From NCBI RefSeq assembly GCF_039614845.1, contig NZ_JBDIML010000002.1, forward strand, positions 372,001 through 436,000: a DNA stretch of 64,000 bases, given 5' to 3'. Shown piece after piece: positions 34,163 to 43,406 of the stretch. The number at the start of each line of letters is the position of its first letter. Positions within the stretch are counted from its first letter, which is position 1. Below the pieces are notes generated by a model. The model was not told where the DNA came from and made no database searches. It saw only the letters and a program-made list of their open reading frames with translations. The position numbers and the translations under genes are program-made. The DNA comes from Ornithinibacillus xuwenensis. GTDB lineage: Bacteria > Bacillota > Bacilli > Bacillales > Amphibacillaceae.

Positions 34163-34200
34163 ATATTCCGCCTATATTGCTATACAAAATGGTGGAATAT
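34163..34200. promoter_or_regulatory. inverted repeat upstream of the RNPP regulator
   Basis: ATATTCCGCC (34163-34172) and GGTGGAATAT (34191-34200) are 10-base arms with one mismatch, 18 bases apart. On the minus strand a TATAAT lies just downstream (34159-34154), so the dyad brackets the region where a -35 box should be. A third half-site AATATTCC lies at 34273-34280. The spacing suits a dimeric regulator, most simply the RNPP protein itself. Confidence 0.5.
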
Positions 34201-34530
34201 AAAATTTTTCAAACTTTCCAATTTGATGTTTATATAAGAATTTAATTTGAAATTTAATACGAGTTTTAAGAAAATATTCCTTGTTTGAGGTTATTTTATA
34301 GAATAAATCATTTCCGTTCATAAAAGGAAGCATTGAAAAAGTCGACATTACGTTACGATTTAGTTTAATAAATACTAGTTGAGATTTTAACTAGTGTGTT
34401 GAGGAAATATAGATTAACAGGTTACTAGAGGGATTCTTCTTATATATGGGAAGCTGGATTGTAATCAATGAGTTCAAAGAAAAACAACCTAAAAAAGCTG
34501 CTACTTAGTTATATAGCATAATAATGAAAG
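34201..34530. other. AT-rich intergenic region
   Basis: There is no supported gene. A short inverted repeat ACTAGTT/AACTAGT lies at about 34375-34395, without a T-run. A 20-codon frame starting at 34447 (MGSWIV) has no ribosome site and is not called. Confidence 0.5.
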
Positions 34531-34568
34531 TAAGAAAATCAGCCGATAAGCTACCGACTGATTTTTTC
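34531..34568 (-). terminator. terminator after the luciferase-like gene
   Basis: On the minus strand AAATCAG and CTGATTT pair, with CGGTA/TATCG inside, followed by a T-rich tail. Confidence 0.7.
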
Positions 34569-34573
34569 TATGC

Positions 34574-35590
34574 TTAAGACATCATTTTTGCGACAATTTC
34601 ATAAGATCGAAGTCGATCCTCGTGATGAAAAACTTGTGACCCGATAATTAATTCATCTGCGTTCGTTTCTTCAATAAAGCGTTCTAGTCCTTCTTTAACG
34701 GTTGCAGGATCGCCAACAATCGTTGTTCTTGGATCTAGCGATTGGCTCACAGCTGCAATCTCTGCTGGGGAGTAATGGGTTTCTAAATTATCAACTGGCG
34801 GTTGTAATTTTGTTGGGTTCCCCTTCCGTAAGCTGAGAAATTGTTGCTGCTGTGATGTTGCGATTCGTTTTGCTTTTTCATTTGTATCCGCAGCAATGAT
34901 GTTAATTCCTAACATAACATATGGTTTATCTAATACTTCCGATGCTTGAAAATTATCGCGATATAAACGTAACGCTTCAAATAGATATGCTGGAGCAAAA
35001 TGACTAGCAAATGAAAAAGGTAGTCCTTTTTGAGCTGCTAGCTGGGCACTAAAGCCACTAGAGCCTAGTAACCAAATCGGTACGTTCAAGCCTTGACCAG
35101 GCACTGCTTTAACTCGAGAAATTGGTTCATCTGAAAAATAATCTTGTAGCTCATTTACCTGCATTGGAAAATCCTCTACGCTCATGTTTAATGTTCGGCG
35201 AAGCGCATATGCAGTTGCTTGGTCGCTTCCGGGTGCCCGACCTAAACCAAGGTCGATTCTGCCTGGAAATAGTGATTCGAGTGTGCCGAATTGTTCAGCA
35301 ATTACTAATGTTGCATGATTTGGTAGCATAATACCACCTGCGCCAACTCGAATGTGATTCGTTGCACCAGCGATATGACCTATCATGACGGCTGTAGCGG
35401 AGCTAGCGATACCTGGCATATTGTGATGCTCGGCAAGCCAGTAGCGATTAAACCCCCAGCCCTCGACATGCTTTGCCAAATCAACACTGTTTTGAAAGGA
35501 TTGACTAGCATCACTACCTTCATTTATCGGTGCGAGGTCCAGAACGGATAGTGGTATATTCTTAAACATTTTCGCTTTATCTGAAATCAT
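34574..35590 (-). CDS. LLM class flavin-dependent oxidoreductase
   Basis: The 338-residue TIM-barrel enzyme is of the bacterial luciferase-like family: PLSVLDLAPINEGSDASQSF at the start, YWLAEHHNMPGIASSA, VGAGGIMLPNHATLVIAEQF and PGRIDLGLGRAPGSD are the standard segments of the MsnO8/YtmO-like subgroup. It probably uses FMNH2 and oxygen on an unknown substrate. AAGGAGAG precedes the ATG. It is monocistronic. Confidence 0.92.
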   Translation of the reverse strand: MISDKAKMFKNIPLSVLDLAPINEGSDASQSFQNSVDLAKHVEGWGFNRYWLAEHHNMPGIASSATAVMIGHIAGATNHIRVGAGGIMLPNHATLVIAEQFGTLESLFPGRIDLGLGRAPGSDQATAYALRRTLNMSVEDFPMQVNELQDYFSDEPISRVKAVPGQGLNVPIWLLGSSGFSAQLAAQKGLPFSFASHFAPAYLFEALRLYRDNFQASEVLDKPYVMLGINIIAADTNEKAKRIATSQQQQFLSLRKGNPTKLQPPVDNLETHYSPAEIAAVSQSLDPRTTIVGDPATVKEGLERFIEETNADELIIGSQVFHHEDRLRSYEIVAKMMS

Positions 35591-35689
35591 TTGGATTCTC
35601 TCCTTTTAAACTAACCCTTCGTAAGAAATGATAATTTTTTTTAAGGTTTGCGTCCAATTATACGCTTATACATAATTATTGAATAAAAA

Positions 35690-35727
35690 TTAGCGTTATT
35701 CAAATAAATGTTAGCGTTTTCAAATAC
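35690..35727 (+). promoter_or_regulatory. direct repeats upstream of the gltA promoter
   Basis: TTAGCGTTATTCAAATAA (35690-35707) and TTAGCGTTTTCAAATAC (35711-35727) are near-identical and 21 bases apart, two helical turns. They lie about 75 to 110 bases upstream of the expected start of transcription, a typical place for an activator. The regulator is not encoded next door. Confidence 0.5.
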
Positions 35728-35766
35728 CGTTATTAAAGGGGTTGTATAAATATAAATTTCTGAATA

Positions 35767-35795
35767 TTGTGTATTGGCGGTATATATGCTATAAT
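35767..35795 (+). promoter_or_regulatory. gltA promoter
   Basis: TTGTGT (35767-35772) and TATAAT (35790-35795) are 17 bases apart, and TGC directly before TATAAT makes an extended -10. The expected start near 35802 leaves a leader of about 125 bases. Confidence 0.68.
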
Positions 35796-35865
35796 GAAGC
35801 CAACCTGCTTTTTTAGCCCAACCTCCAATTGATTTTAATTACCAATAAATGAATGTGATATTGAT

Positions 35866-35903
35866 GGCTTATGGCTGATTTTTAGCATAAGCCTTCTATT
35901 TTT
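35866..35903 (+). terminator. possible attenuator hairpin in the gltA leader
   Basis: GGCTTATG (35866-35873) and CATAAGCC (35886-35893) form an 8-base stem followed by TTCTATTTTT. It lies inside the leader, 9 bases before the ribosome site, so it could end transcription before gltA unless countered. I did not find a clear antiterminator. Confidence 0.4.
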
Positions 35904-35928
35904 CCAATCTCAGAAAGGAGCTGTTGTG

Positions 35929-38900
35929 ATGACGCGAAACGGATACCCTGAACAACAGGGATTATATCGTCCAGATTTTGAACACGAGGCATGCGGAATT
36001 GGAATGATTGCTAATATCAATGGAAGAAAATCTCATAGCATCGTACAAAATGCCATTAATATGTTGTGTAATTTAGAACATCGGGGAGGACAATCGGCAG
36101 ATACAAGCACTGGTGATGGTGCCGGAATTCTAACACAAATACCAAATCGATTCTTTCATAAGCAGTGTGCAAAAGAAGGGATTGAACTTCCGAATGCAGG
36201 TGATTACGCAATTGGGATGATTTTTCTTCCGAATGATCTTGATACAAGAATTGCGTGCAAACAGATTATTGAAGAAATTGTTGAGGAAGAAGGACAGTCA
36301 TTTCTTGGTTGGAGGCCAGTACCCTTAAATGAATCCTTCATTGGGAATGTTGCGGCTAAAAGCAAACCAATGATTCGGCAAGCATTTATTCAAAAGTCTC
36401 CTGAAGTGCAAGAACAAATTGACTTTGAAAGAAAATTATTTATCATCCGCAAACGCATTGAACAAGTAATGAAACAAAATGCCTCTTATCATGAAACGTA
36501 TATATGCAGTTTATCATCTAGAACAATTGTTTATAAAGGAATGCTGATTCCAGAGCAATTAGATTCCTTCTACATTGACCTGAACCACCCTGATTTTAAA
36601 TCCGCTTTAGCTTTAGTACATTCCAGGTTTAGCACGAACACATTTCCTAGCTGGAAACGATCACATCCAAATCGGTATACCATTCATAATGGAGAATTCA
36701 ATACGATACGTGGAAATGTGAATTGGATGCGGGCTAGAGAAAAACTATGCACTTCTAGTTATTTTGATGAAGAAGATTTAGCAAAGATTCTTCCCGTGAT
36801 AGATGCTGATGGAAGTGACTCCTCTATTTTTGACAATACATTTGAGTTTTTACATTTATCTGGCTACTCCTTAGCACATACAGCAATGATGATGATCCCA
36901 GAGCCATGGGCAAACGATCCGATCATGAAAGAAGAAAAAAGAGATTTTTATGAGTTTCATAGTACATTAATGGAGCCGTGGGATGGACCTAGTGCCGTCG
37001 TCTATACAGATGGAAATCAAATTGGTGCTTGTTTGGATCGAAATGGCCTAAGACCAGCACGATATTATGTGACGAAGGATGGCATGATTGTGCTTGGCTC
37101 GGAAGTCGGGGCATTAGATATTTTTGCCGATGATATCTTATACAAAAGTCGTTTGCAGCCAGGAAAAATGCTGCTAGTTGATTTGGAAAAAGGGATTATT
37201 ATTCCAGATGAAACGATTAAATTACAAGTAGCATCTCGAAAGCCCTATAAAGAGTGGTTGATGGAATTAAAGGATATTCAAGATATCCCAAATCCGAAGA
37301 GTCAAAAGCCTACCTATCGGGGGCACACATTATTGGAGCAACAGATTGCCTTCGGATACACCCGTGAGGAGCTTGAGAAGATAATGAAACCATTGGTTAT
37401 GGAAGGCAAGGATCCAATAGGGTCGATGGGCTATGATGCTCCACTTGCAGTGTTATCGAAAAAGCCTCAGCTGTTATTTAACTATTTCAAGCAATTATTT
37501 GCTCAGGTGACCAATCCACCAATTGATGCCATACGTGAAAAACTAATTACGATGACCACAACGACAATTGGGCCAGAGGGGAATCTGTTAGAACCGGGTC
37601 CAGATAGCTGTAAGCAGATTCGTCTAGACACACCATTACTTACCAAAGAACAATTAGAAAGGTTACGTAGGAAAAGGGTACATGGCTATCGCTCTGCTAC
37701 GATATCGACCTTATTCCCTATCAATTCCAATATGGAAGACGCCATGGATGAAATGTTTGTAAAAGCAGATGAAGCAATCGAACGTGGAGTTACTTTCTTA
37801 ATCTTATCTGATCGCGGAATGAATAAAAAACAGGCGGCAATCCCATCTTTATTAGCTGTTTCTGGACTACATCATCACCTTATTCGTAAAGGAGTTCGTA
37901 CGAAAGTAAGTATTTTAATAGAATCAGGTGAACCAAGAGAAGTTCATCATTTTGCAACATTAATTGGATATGGGGCAGAAGGAATAACACCATACATCGC
38001 TTTTGATACGATTCAATCCTTAGTTGAGAAGGAGGAGCTAGAAACATTAACGACAGAAAAAGCAGTTGAAAGTTACATTGCTTCGGTTACAGATGGCATT
38101 GTAAAAATCTTATCCAAAATGGGTATTTCCACCATTCAAAGCTATCGTGGAGCGCAAATTTTTGAAGCAATCGGTATTGCTAGTAATGTAATCGATAAGT
38201 ATTTCACCGGTACTGCCTCCCGATTAGGTGGTATTGAAATAGACATGATTCAAAAGGAAACAATTATGCGTCATGAAAAGGCCTTTAACGAAAAACGAGG
38301 TGGTCATTCATCACTGGAAGAAGGAGATGATTATCAATTTCGTGCGAATGGTGAAGATCATCAATACAATCCGAAAACAATCTTTACCCTTCAGCATTCT
38401 GTGCGAACTGGTAATTACGAGTTATTTAAAACATATTCCAGAATGCTAATTGATGAGAAGCAAAATCTCCAGTCATTAAGAGGATTAGTTAAGTTTAAGC
38501 AGCGAGAGGCTATTCCGATTGAAGAGGTGGAGTCTGTTGAAATAATATGTGCACGCTTTAAAACAGGAGCTATGTCCTTTGGGGCAATTAGTAAGGAAGC
38601 TCATGAAGCACTTGCGGTAGCAATGAATCGTATTGGCGGAAAAAGTAATTCGGGTGAAGGTGGAGAGTCGATTGATCGGTTTACTCCGGACGATAATGGA
38701 GACTTGAGAAGGAGTGCCATTAAACAGGTTGCCTCTGGAAGGTTTGGTGTAACGAGTAATTATCTGGTTAATGCAGATGAAATACAAATAAAAGTAGCAC
38801 AAGGTGCAAAACCCGGAGAAGGAGGACATTTGCCAGGGAAAAAGGTGTATCCATGGGTGGCAGAGGTTCGTGGATCAACGCCTGGTGTTGAATTGATATC

Positions 38901-40569
38901 ACCACCACCTCACCACGATATATACTCTATTGAGGATTTAGCAGAGTTGATATTCAATTTGAAAAATACAAATCCTGAAGCGAGAATAAGTGTGAAGCTA
39001 GTTTCAGCAGTTGGTGTAGGGACGATTGCTGCAGGTGTTGCGAAGGGACGTGCAGATCATGTGCTGATAAGTGGGTATGATGGTGGTACTGGCGCAGCGC
39101 CAAATACAAGCTTGAAGCATGCCGGATTACCTTGGGAGATAGGTTTAGCGGAAACACATCAAACATTGCTATTAAATGGTCTAAGGGATCGAATTGCGGT
39201 TGAAGCAGATGGGAAAATGATGACAGGTCGTGATGTTGTCATTGCTACATTACTAGGTGCTGAAGAGTTTGGGTTTTCAACAGCGCCATTAGTAGCATTA
39301 GGATGCGTGATGATGCGCGTTTGCCATTTGGATACCTGTCCAGTAGGAATTGCAACGCAAAATCCAGAGCTGCGGAAGAAATTTTCAGGTGATCCAGAGC
39401 ACGTCGTGAACTTCATGCGCTTTATTGCCATGGAAACTCGTGAAATTATGGCGGAGTTAGGCTTTAGATCGATTGAAGAAATGGTAGGTCGTACAGATAT
39501 ACTGGAAGCAAATACAGAAATTGATCATTGGAAAGCAAAAGGTATTGACCTGTCAGCTTTACTTTATCAACCAGAACAAATTAGCAATGCTGGTAGGTTT
39601 AAAATAGTAGAGCAGGACCATGGAATAGATAAAACACTTGATTTCCAAGAGCTAATACCGAATTGTAAAAGAGCATTTAAAGAGAAACAGCCAATTACAT
39701 TTACGACTGCAATTCGGAATATTCACCGAGCTACTGGTACTCTACTAGGAAGTAAAATATCGAAGAAATATGGTGAGAAAGGTTTACCAGATGATACGAT
39801 TCAATTAAATTTTAATGGTTCAGCAGGGCAAAGCTTTGGCGCTTATATTCCAAGTGGTATCACATTAAAGCTAATCGGTGATGCGAATGACTTTGTTGGG
39901 AAAGGTTTATCAGGCGGGAAAATAATCGTTTATCCAGATCCAGTTGTTACGTTTCAGCCGGAGAAGAATATTATTGTTGGTAATGTTGCTTTCTATGGTG
40001 CAACATCTGGCGAGGCGTATATTCGAGGTATTGCAGGCGAACGCTTTTGTGTACGGAACAGTGGTGCAAAAGTAGTTGTGGAAGGAGTCGGCGATCATGG
40101 ATGTGAATATATGACAGGTGGCCGAGTTGTTGTATTAGGCGAAACAGGCAAAAATTTTGCTGCTGGTATGTCTGGTGGTATTGCCTATGTGTTTGATGAG
40201 GATGGAAGCTTCCGAGAAAAGGTAAACCCAGAGATGGTACATGTTCAAGGTCTACAAGACCTGTCAGAAGTAGATGAAGTATACGGACTAATTGAAAATC
40301 ATGTTCGCTATACAAATAGTACCTATGCAGAGAGAATCTTATCCTATTGGGAAAGAAATGCGGATAAATTTGTTCGGGTCATTCCGAAAACATATGCCCA
40401 AATTCAAGATCGAATAAAAATACTTCGCTCTAGTGGGCTTACTAAATTTGAGGCAGAAATGAAGGCTTTTGAAGAGATGCACCAACCTACTGATAAGAAG
40501 AAAAAGGAAAAGACAACTAAACAAGTAATCAAACGAGATACGGTAGCTGAAAAAATAACGAGTAGATGA
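35929..40569 (+). CDS. gltA: glutamate synthase (NADPH) large subunit
   Basis: The 1546-residue subunit makes two glutamates from glutamine and 2-oxoglutarate. The class II glutamine amidotransferase domain (to about 430) starts after a short propeptide at the Cys of HEACGIGM, near residue 22. The central and FMN-binding synthase domains follow (GGKSNSGEGGESIDRF; GYDGGTGAAPNTSLKH), with the 3Fe-4S cysteines in CVMMRVCHLDTCPVG, then the beta-helix C-terminal domain (SAGQSFGAYIPSGITL). ATG 35929 lies 8 bases after AAAGGAG; GTG 35926 is the alternative. gltB follows after 28 bases. Bacillus naming is used (large gltA, small gltB). No gltC is adjacent. Confidence 0.96.
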   Translation: MTRNGYPEQQGLYRPDFEHEACGIGMIANINGRKSHSIVQNAINMLCNLEHRGGQSADTSTGDGAGILTQIPNRFFHKQCAKEGIELPNAGDYAIGMIFLPNDLDTRIACKQIIEEIVEEEGQSFLGWRPVPLNESFIGNVAAKSKPMIRQAFIQKSPEVQEQIDFERKLFIIRKRIEQVMKQNASYHETYICSLSSRTIVYKGMLIPEQLDSFYIDLNHPDFKSALALVHSRFSTNTFPSWKRSHPNRYTIHNGEFNTIRGNVNWMRAREKLCTSSYFDEEDLAKILPVIDADGSDSSIFDNTFEFLHLSGYSLAHTAMMMIPEPWANDPIMKEEKRDFYEFHSTLMEPWDGPSAVVYTDGNQIGACLDRNGLRPARYYVTKDGMIVLGSEVGALDIFADDILYKSRLQPGKMLLVDLEKGIIIPDETIKLQVASRKPYKEWLMELKDIQDIPNPKSQKPTYRGHTLLEQQIAFGYTREELEKIMKPLVMEGKDPIGSMGYDAPLAVLSKKPQLLFNYFKQLFAQVTNPPIDAIREKLITMTTTTIGPEGNLLEPGPDSCKQIRLDTPLLTKEQLERLRRKRVHGYRSATISTLFPINSNMEDAMDEMFVKADEAIERGVTFLILSDRGMNKKQAAIPSLLAVSGLHHHLIRKGVRTKVSILIESGEPREVHHFATLIGYGAEGITPYIAFDTIQSLVEKEELETLTTEKAVESYIASVTDGIVKILSKMGISTIQSYRGAQIFEAIGIASNVIDKYFTGTASRLGGIEIDMIQKETIMRHEKAFNEKRGGHSSLEEGDDYQFRANGEDHQYNPKTIFTLQHSVRTGNYELFKTYSRMLIDEKQNLQSLRGLVKFKQREAIPIEEVESVEIICARFKTGAMSFGAISKEAHEALAVAMNRIGGKSNSGEGGESIDRFTPDDNGDLRRSAIKQVASGRFGVTSNYLVNADEIQIKVAQGAKPGEGGHLPGKKVYPWVAEVRGSTPGVELISPPPHHDIYSIEDLAELIFNLKNTNPEARISVKLVSAVGVGTIAAGVAKGRADHVLISGYDGGTGAAPNTSLKHAGLPWEIGLAETHQTLLLNGLRDRIAVEADGKMMTGRDVVIATLLGAEEFGFSTAPLVALGCVMMRVCHLDTCPVGIATQNPELRKKFSGDPEHVVNFMRFIAMETREIMAELGFRSIEEMVGRTDILEANTEIDHWKAKGIDLSALLYQPEQISNAGRFKIVEQDHGIDKTLDFQELIPNCKRAFKEKQPITFTTAIRNIHRATGTLLGSKISKKYGEKGLPDDTIQLNFNGSAGQSFGAYIPSGITLKLIGDANDFVGKGLSGGKIIVYPDPVVTFQPEKNIIVGNVAFYGATSGEAYIRGIAGERFCVRNSGAKVVVEGVGDHGCEYMTGGRVVVLGETGKNFAAGMSGGIAYVFDEDGSFREKVNPEMVHVQGLQDLSEVDEVYGLIENHVRYTNSTYAERILSYWERNADKFVRVIPKTYAQIQDRIKILRSSGLTKFEAEMKAFEEMHQPTDKKKKEKTTKQVIKRDTVAEKITSR

Positions 40570-40597
40570 CCGTTAAAACGTAGAGAGGAGGTAAAAA

Positions 40598-42082
40598 ATG
40601 GGAAAACAGACTGGTTTTATGGAGTATGATCGAAAGACAAGAAGTGAAAGGAATCCTTCTATTCGAATAAAAGATTGGAATGATTACACGATTCCAATGA
40701 ATGATTCTGAAGTACAACGACAGGGTGCAAGATGTATGGGATGTGGTGTCCCTACCTGTCATGTTGGAATGGAGATAAATGGCATCACAACTGGCTGCCC
40801 ACTAAATCATCTCATACCGGAGTGGAATCAACTTGTATATGAAGGTAAATGGAAGGAAGCACTTGAACGTGCACATGAAAAAAATAACTTTCCGGAATTC
40901 ACAGGTATTGCTTGTCCCGCGCCTTGTGAAGGAGCATGTGTGTTAGGTATTAATGAGCCCGCAGTCGCAATCAAATCAATTGAACGAGCAATTGTAGAAA
41001 AGGGATTTGAAGAAGGGTGGATAACGCCAAACCCTCCTGTAAGACGTACCGGTAAAAAGGTTGCAGTAGTTGGTTCAGGTCCGGCTGGACTTGCAGCTGC
41101 AGCACAATTAAATAAGGCAGGTCATTCGGTTACAGTATTTGAACGTGATGACCGTTTAGGTGGATTACTTACCTATGGTATTCCAGAAATGAAGCTACCC
41201 TATGAAATTGTTGAAAGACGTATAAGATTACTAGAACGTGAAGGTATCAAGTTTCAAGCAAACACGGAAGTAGGCAAGGACTATCCGGTTAAAAAGCTCC
41301 AGGAGGAGTTCGATGCGATCATTTTAACAGGTGGTGCTACCGTACACCGTCATATCGAGGTTGAGGGGAATAGCTTGAAGGGTGTACACCCTGCCATGGA
41401 TTTCTTGCATACCAATACCAAGAGTTTACTAGATTCTAATCTTCAAGACGGTAATTATATAGCAGCAACCGATAAGAATGTTATCGTGATTGGTGGTGGT
41501 GATACGGGTACAGATTGTTTAGCAACAGCAGTCCGTCACAATTGTAAGAGCCTAACGCAATTTGATATCTATGAAAAGAAAGGATTAGAGCGAGATTGGG
41601 ATACAAACCCATGGCCGCAATACCCAATAATCCATCGAGAAGAATATGGGCATAAGGAAGCAGTAAATAAACATGGAGATGATCCACGTGCTTATGCTGT
41701 CGCAACGAAAAAATTTGTTGGGGATAATAATGGGCATATTAAAGAAGTTCACACCATAAATGTAAAAACACGTTATGAAAACGGAAAGAAAATCCGGGAG
41801 GAAATCCCTGGTACGGAAAAAGTTTGGCCAGCAGACCTTGTTCTTATCGCTATTGGTTTCCAAGGGCCAGAACAGAGTGTGCTAGAACAGTTATCAATAG
41901 AAAGAAATGCAAACACAACTGTAAAAGCAGAATATGGACGTTACACTACCAATGTTGATGGTATATTTGCAGCAGGAGATATGCGTAGGGGACAAAGTTT
42001 AATCGTTTGGGCAATCCATGAAGGAAGAGAGGTTGCTAGAGAATGTGATCGATTCTTAATGGAGGAAACGGATCTTCCGTAA
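40598..42082 (+). CDS. gltB: glutamate synthase (NADPH) small subunit
   Basis: The 494-residue subunit passes electrons from NADPH to the large subunit. Two Cys clusters for 4Fe-4S centres lie near the N-terminus (CMGCGVPTCH, and CPAPCEGACVLG). FAD (VAVVGSGPAGLAAAAQLNKA) and NADPH (VIVIGGGDTGTDC) motifs and the closing GIFAAGDMRRGQSL follow. AGAGGAGG precedes the ATG. It is the second gene of the gltAB operon and ends at a strong terminator. Confidence 0.97.
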   Translation: MGKQTGFMEYDRKTRSERNPSIRIKDWNDYTIPMNDSEVQRQGARCMGCGVPTCHVGMEINGITTGCPLNHLIPEWNQLVYEGKWKEALERAHEKNNFPEFTGIACPAPCEGACVLGINEPAVAIKSIERAIVEKGFEEGWITPNPPVRRTGKKVAVVGSGPAGLAAAAQLNKAGHSVTVFERDDRLGGLLTYGIPEMKLPYEIVERRIRLLEREGIKFQANTEVGKDYPVKKLQEEFDAIILTGGATVHRHIEVEGNSLKGVHPAMDFLHTNTKSLLDSNLQDGNYIAATDKNVIVIGGGDTGTDCLATAVRHNCKSLTQFDIYEKKGLERDWDTNPWPQYPIIHREEYGHKEAVNKHGDDPRAYAVATKKFVGDNNGHIKEVHTINVKTRYENGKKIREEIPGTEKVWPADLVLIAIGFQGPEQSVLEQLSIERNANTTVKAEYGRYTTNVDGIFAAGDMRRGQSLIVWAIHEGREVARECDRFLMEETDLP

Positions 42083-42084
42083 TT

Positions 42085-42114
42085 AGAGACTCGTTGATTG
42101 CGAGTCTCTTTTTT
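42085..42114 (+). terminator. terminator after gltB
   Basis: AGAGACTCG and CGAGTCTCT form a 9-base stem followed by a T-run. Confidence 0.92.
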
Positions 42115-42234
42115 ATGAAAATTAATTTGCTTAGAATACAGACATCAAGTATGATAGTAAAGTAATTTAGATAGGATATATACTGGAACTTTCCAGTTTG
42201 AACTTATAGCATTTTGGAGAAAAGAGGTTTAATA

Positions 42235-43302
42235 ATGGCAAAACAATCCATTTACGGATTAACAATGGAGCAATTAACAGCGTGGCTAGTGGAAAACGGG
42301 CAGAAACGTTTTCGGGCTGAACAGGTTTGGGATTGGCTCTACAAAAAACGCGTAAAGCAATTCTCGGATATGAAGAATGTCAATAAAGAAACAATCGCAT
42401 TGTTAGAAGAACATTTTGTTCTAGAAACTTTGGAAGAAGAAATTAAACAGGTTTCGAAAGATGGAACGGTCAAATTTCTATTTAAATTGTCTGATGGAAA
42501 CTTAATCGAAACGGTATTAATGCGATTTAATTATGGACTGTCTGTTTGTGTAACAACACAGGTAGGCTGTAATATTGGTTGTACATTTTGTGCGAGTGGT
42601 TTATTGCGTAAAAGTCGCGATTTATCAAGTGGGGAAATTGTAGAGCAAATAATGAACGTGCAAAAACATTTAGATGAACAAGGAAAAGATGAACGAGTTA
42701 GTCATATCGTAGTGATGGGTATCGGAGAACCATTCGATAACTTTAATAACCTTGTAGATTTTATTAAGGTTGTCAATGATGAGAAAGGTCTAAAAATTGG
42801 TCAACGTCATATTACGGTGTCTACAAGCGGTCTGGCACATAAAATATACGAGTTTGCTGATACTGGGTTACAGGTTAATTTAGCGATTTCCTTACACGCA
42901 CCAAACAACGAACTAAGAACAAGTATTATGAAAATTAACCGCGCATTTCCGATTGAAAAATTAATGCAAGCTGTTGATTATTACTTAGAGAAGTCTAATC
43001 GTCGTATCACGTATGAGTATATTATGCTTAAGGATGTTAATGATCACCAAGAAGAAGCCTTACAGCTGGCGAAGCTATTAGGGAAGAAGCGTCATTTATC
43101 ATATGTGAATTTAATTCCTTATAATGCTGTTGAAGAGCATAATCAATATCAAAGAAGTAATACAGCTTCTATTCAGGCTTTTTATGAAACCTTGAAGAAT
43201 AATGGAATTAACTGTGGCGTTCGTTGGGAAAATGGTGCAGATATCGACGCTGCCTGCGGACAGTTAAGAAGTAAGCAAATCAAAAAACAAAAAATTGTTT
43301 AA
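42235..43302 (+). CDS. rlmN: 23S rRNA/tRNA adenine C2-methyltransferase RlmN
   Basis: The 355-residue radical SAM enzyme methylates A2503 of 23S rRNA and A37 of some tRNAs. The SAM cluster motif is CNIGCTFCASG, the GEPFDN and SLHAPNNELRTSIMKINRAF segments follow, and the methyl-carrying Cys lies in DIDAACGQL. The wording (CASGLLRKSRDLSSGEIVEQ, SYVNLIPYNAVEEHNQY) follows the streptococcal/enterococcal RlmN type more than B. subtilis YloN, and the gene is outside the usual prpC-prkC neighbourhood, so it could be a second or a transferred rlmN. ATG 42235 has AGAGG upstream. It is monocistronic. Confidence 0.9.
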   Translation: MAKQSIYGLTMEQLTAWLVENGQKRFRAEQVWDWLYKKRVKQFSDMKNVNKETIALLEEHFVLETLEEEIKQVSKDGTVKFLFKLSDGNLIETVLMRFNYGLSVCVTTQVGCNIGCTFCASGLLRKSRDLSSGEIVEQIMNVQKHLDEQGKDERVSHIVVMGIGEPFDNFNNLVDFIKVVNDEKGLKIGQRHITVSTSGLAHKIYEFADTGLQVNLAISLHAPNNELRTSIMKINRAFPIEKLMQAVDYYLEKSNRRITYEYIMLKDVNDHQEEALQLAKLLGKKRHLSYVNLIPYNAVEEHNQYQRSNTASIQAFYETLKNNGINCGVRWENGADIDAACGQLRSKQIKKQKIV

Positions 43303-43316
43303 GGATAACGGAAACG

Positions 43317-43350
43317 AGACTGACTCAAAAAATTGAGTCAGTCTTTTTTA
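43317..43350 (+). terminator. terminator after rlmN
   Basis: AGACTGACTCA and TGAGTCAGTCT form an 11-base stem with a T-run. Confidence 0.92.
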
Positions 43351-43406
43351 GTTTGAATATACTATTGAGATATAACTGTATAAAGCGGTAAAAAGGGGTA
43401 ATTAGT

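Noticed and set aside
34375..34395. ACTAGTT/AACTAGT hairpin as a terminator
   Set aside because: There is no T-run on either strand and no gene ends nearby.
43303..43406. T-box or other amino-acid riboswitch before the asparagine synthetase gene
   Set aside because: The space holds only the rlmN terminator and a ribosome site; no T-box sequence is present.
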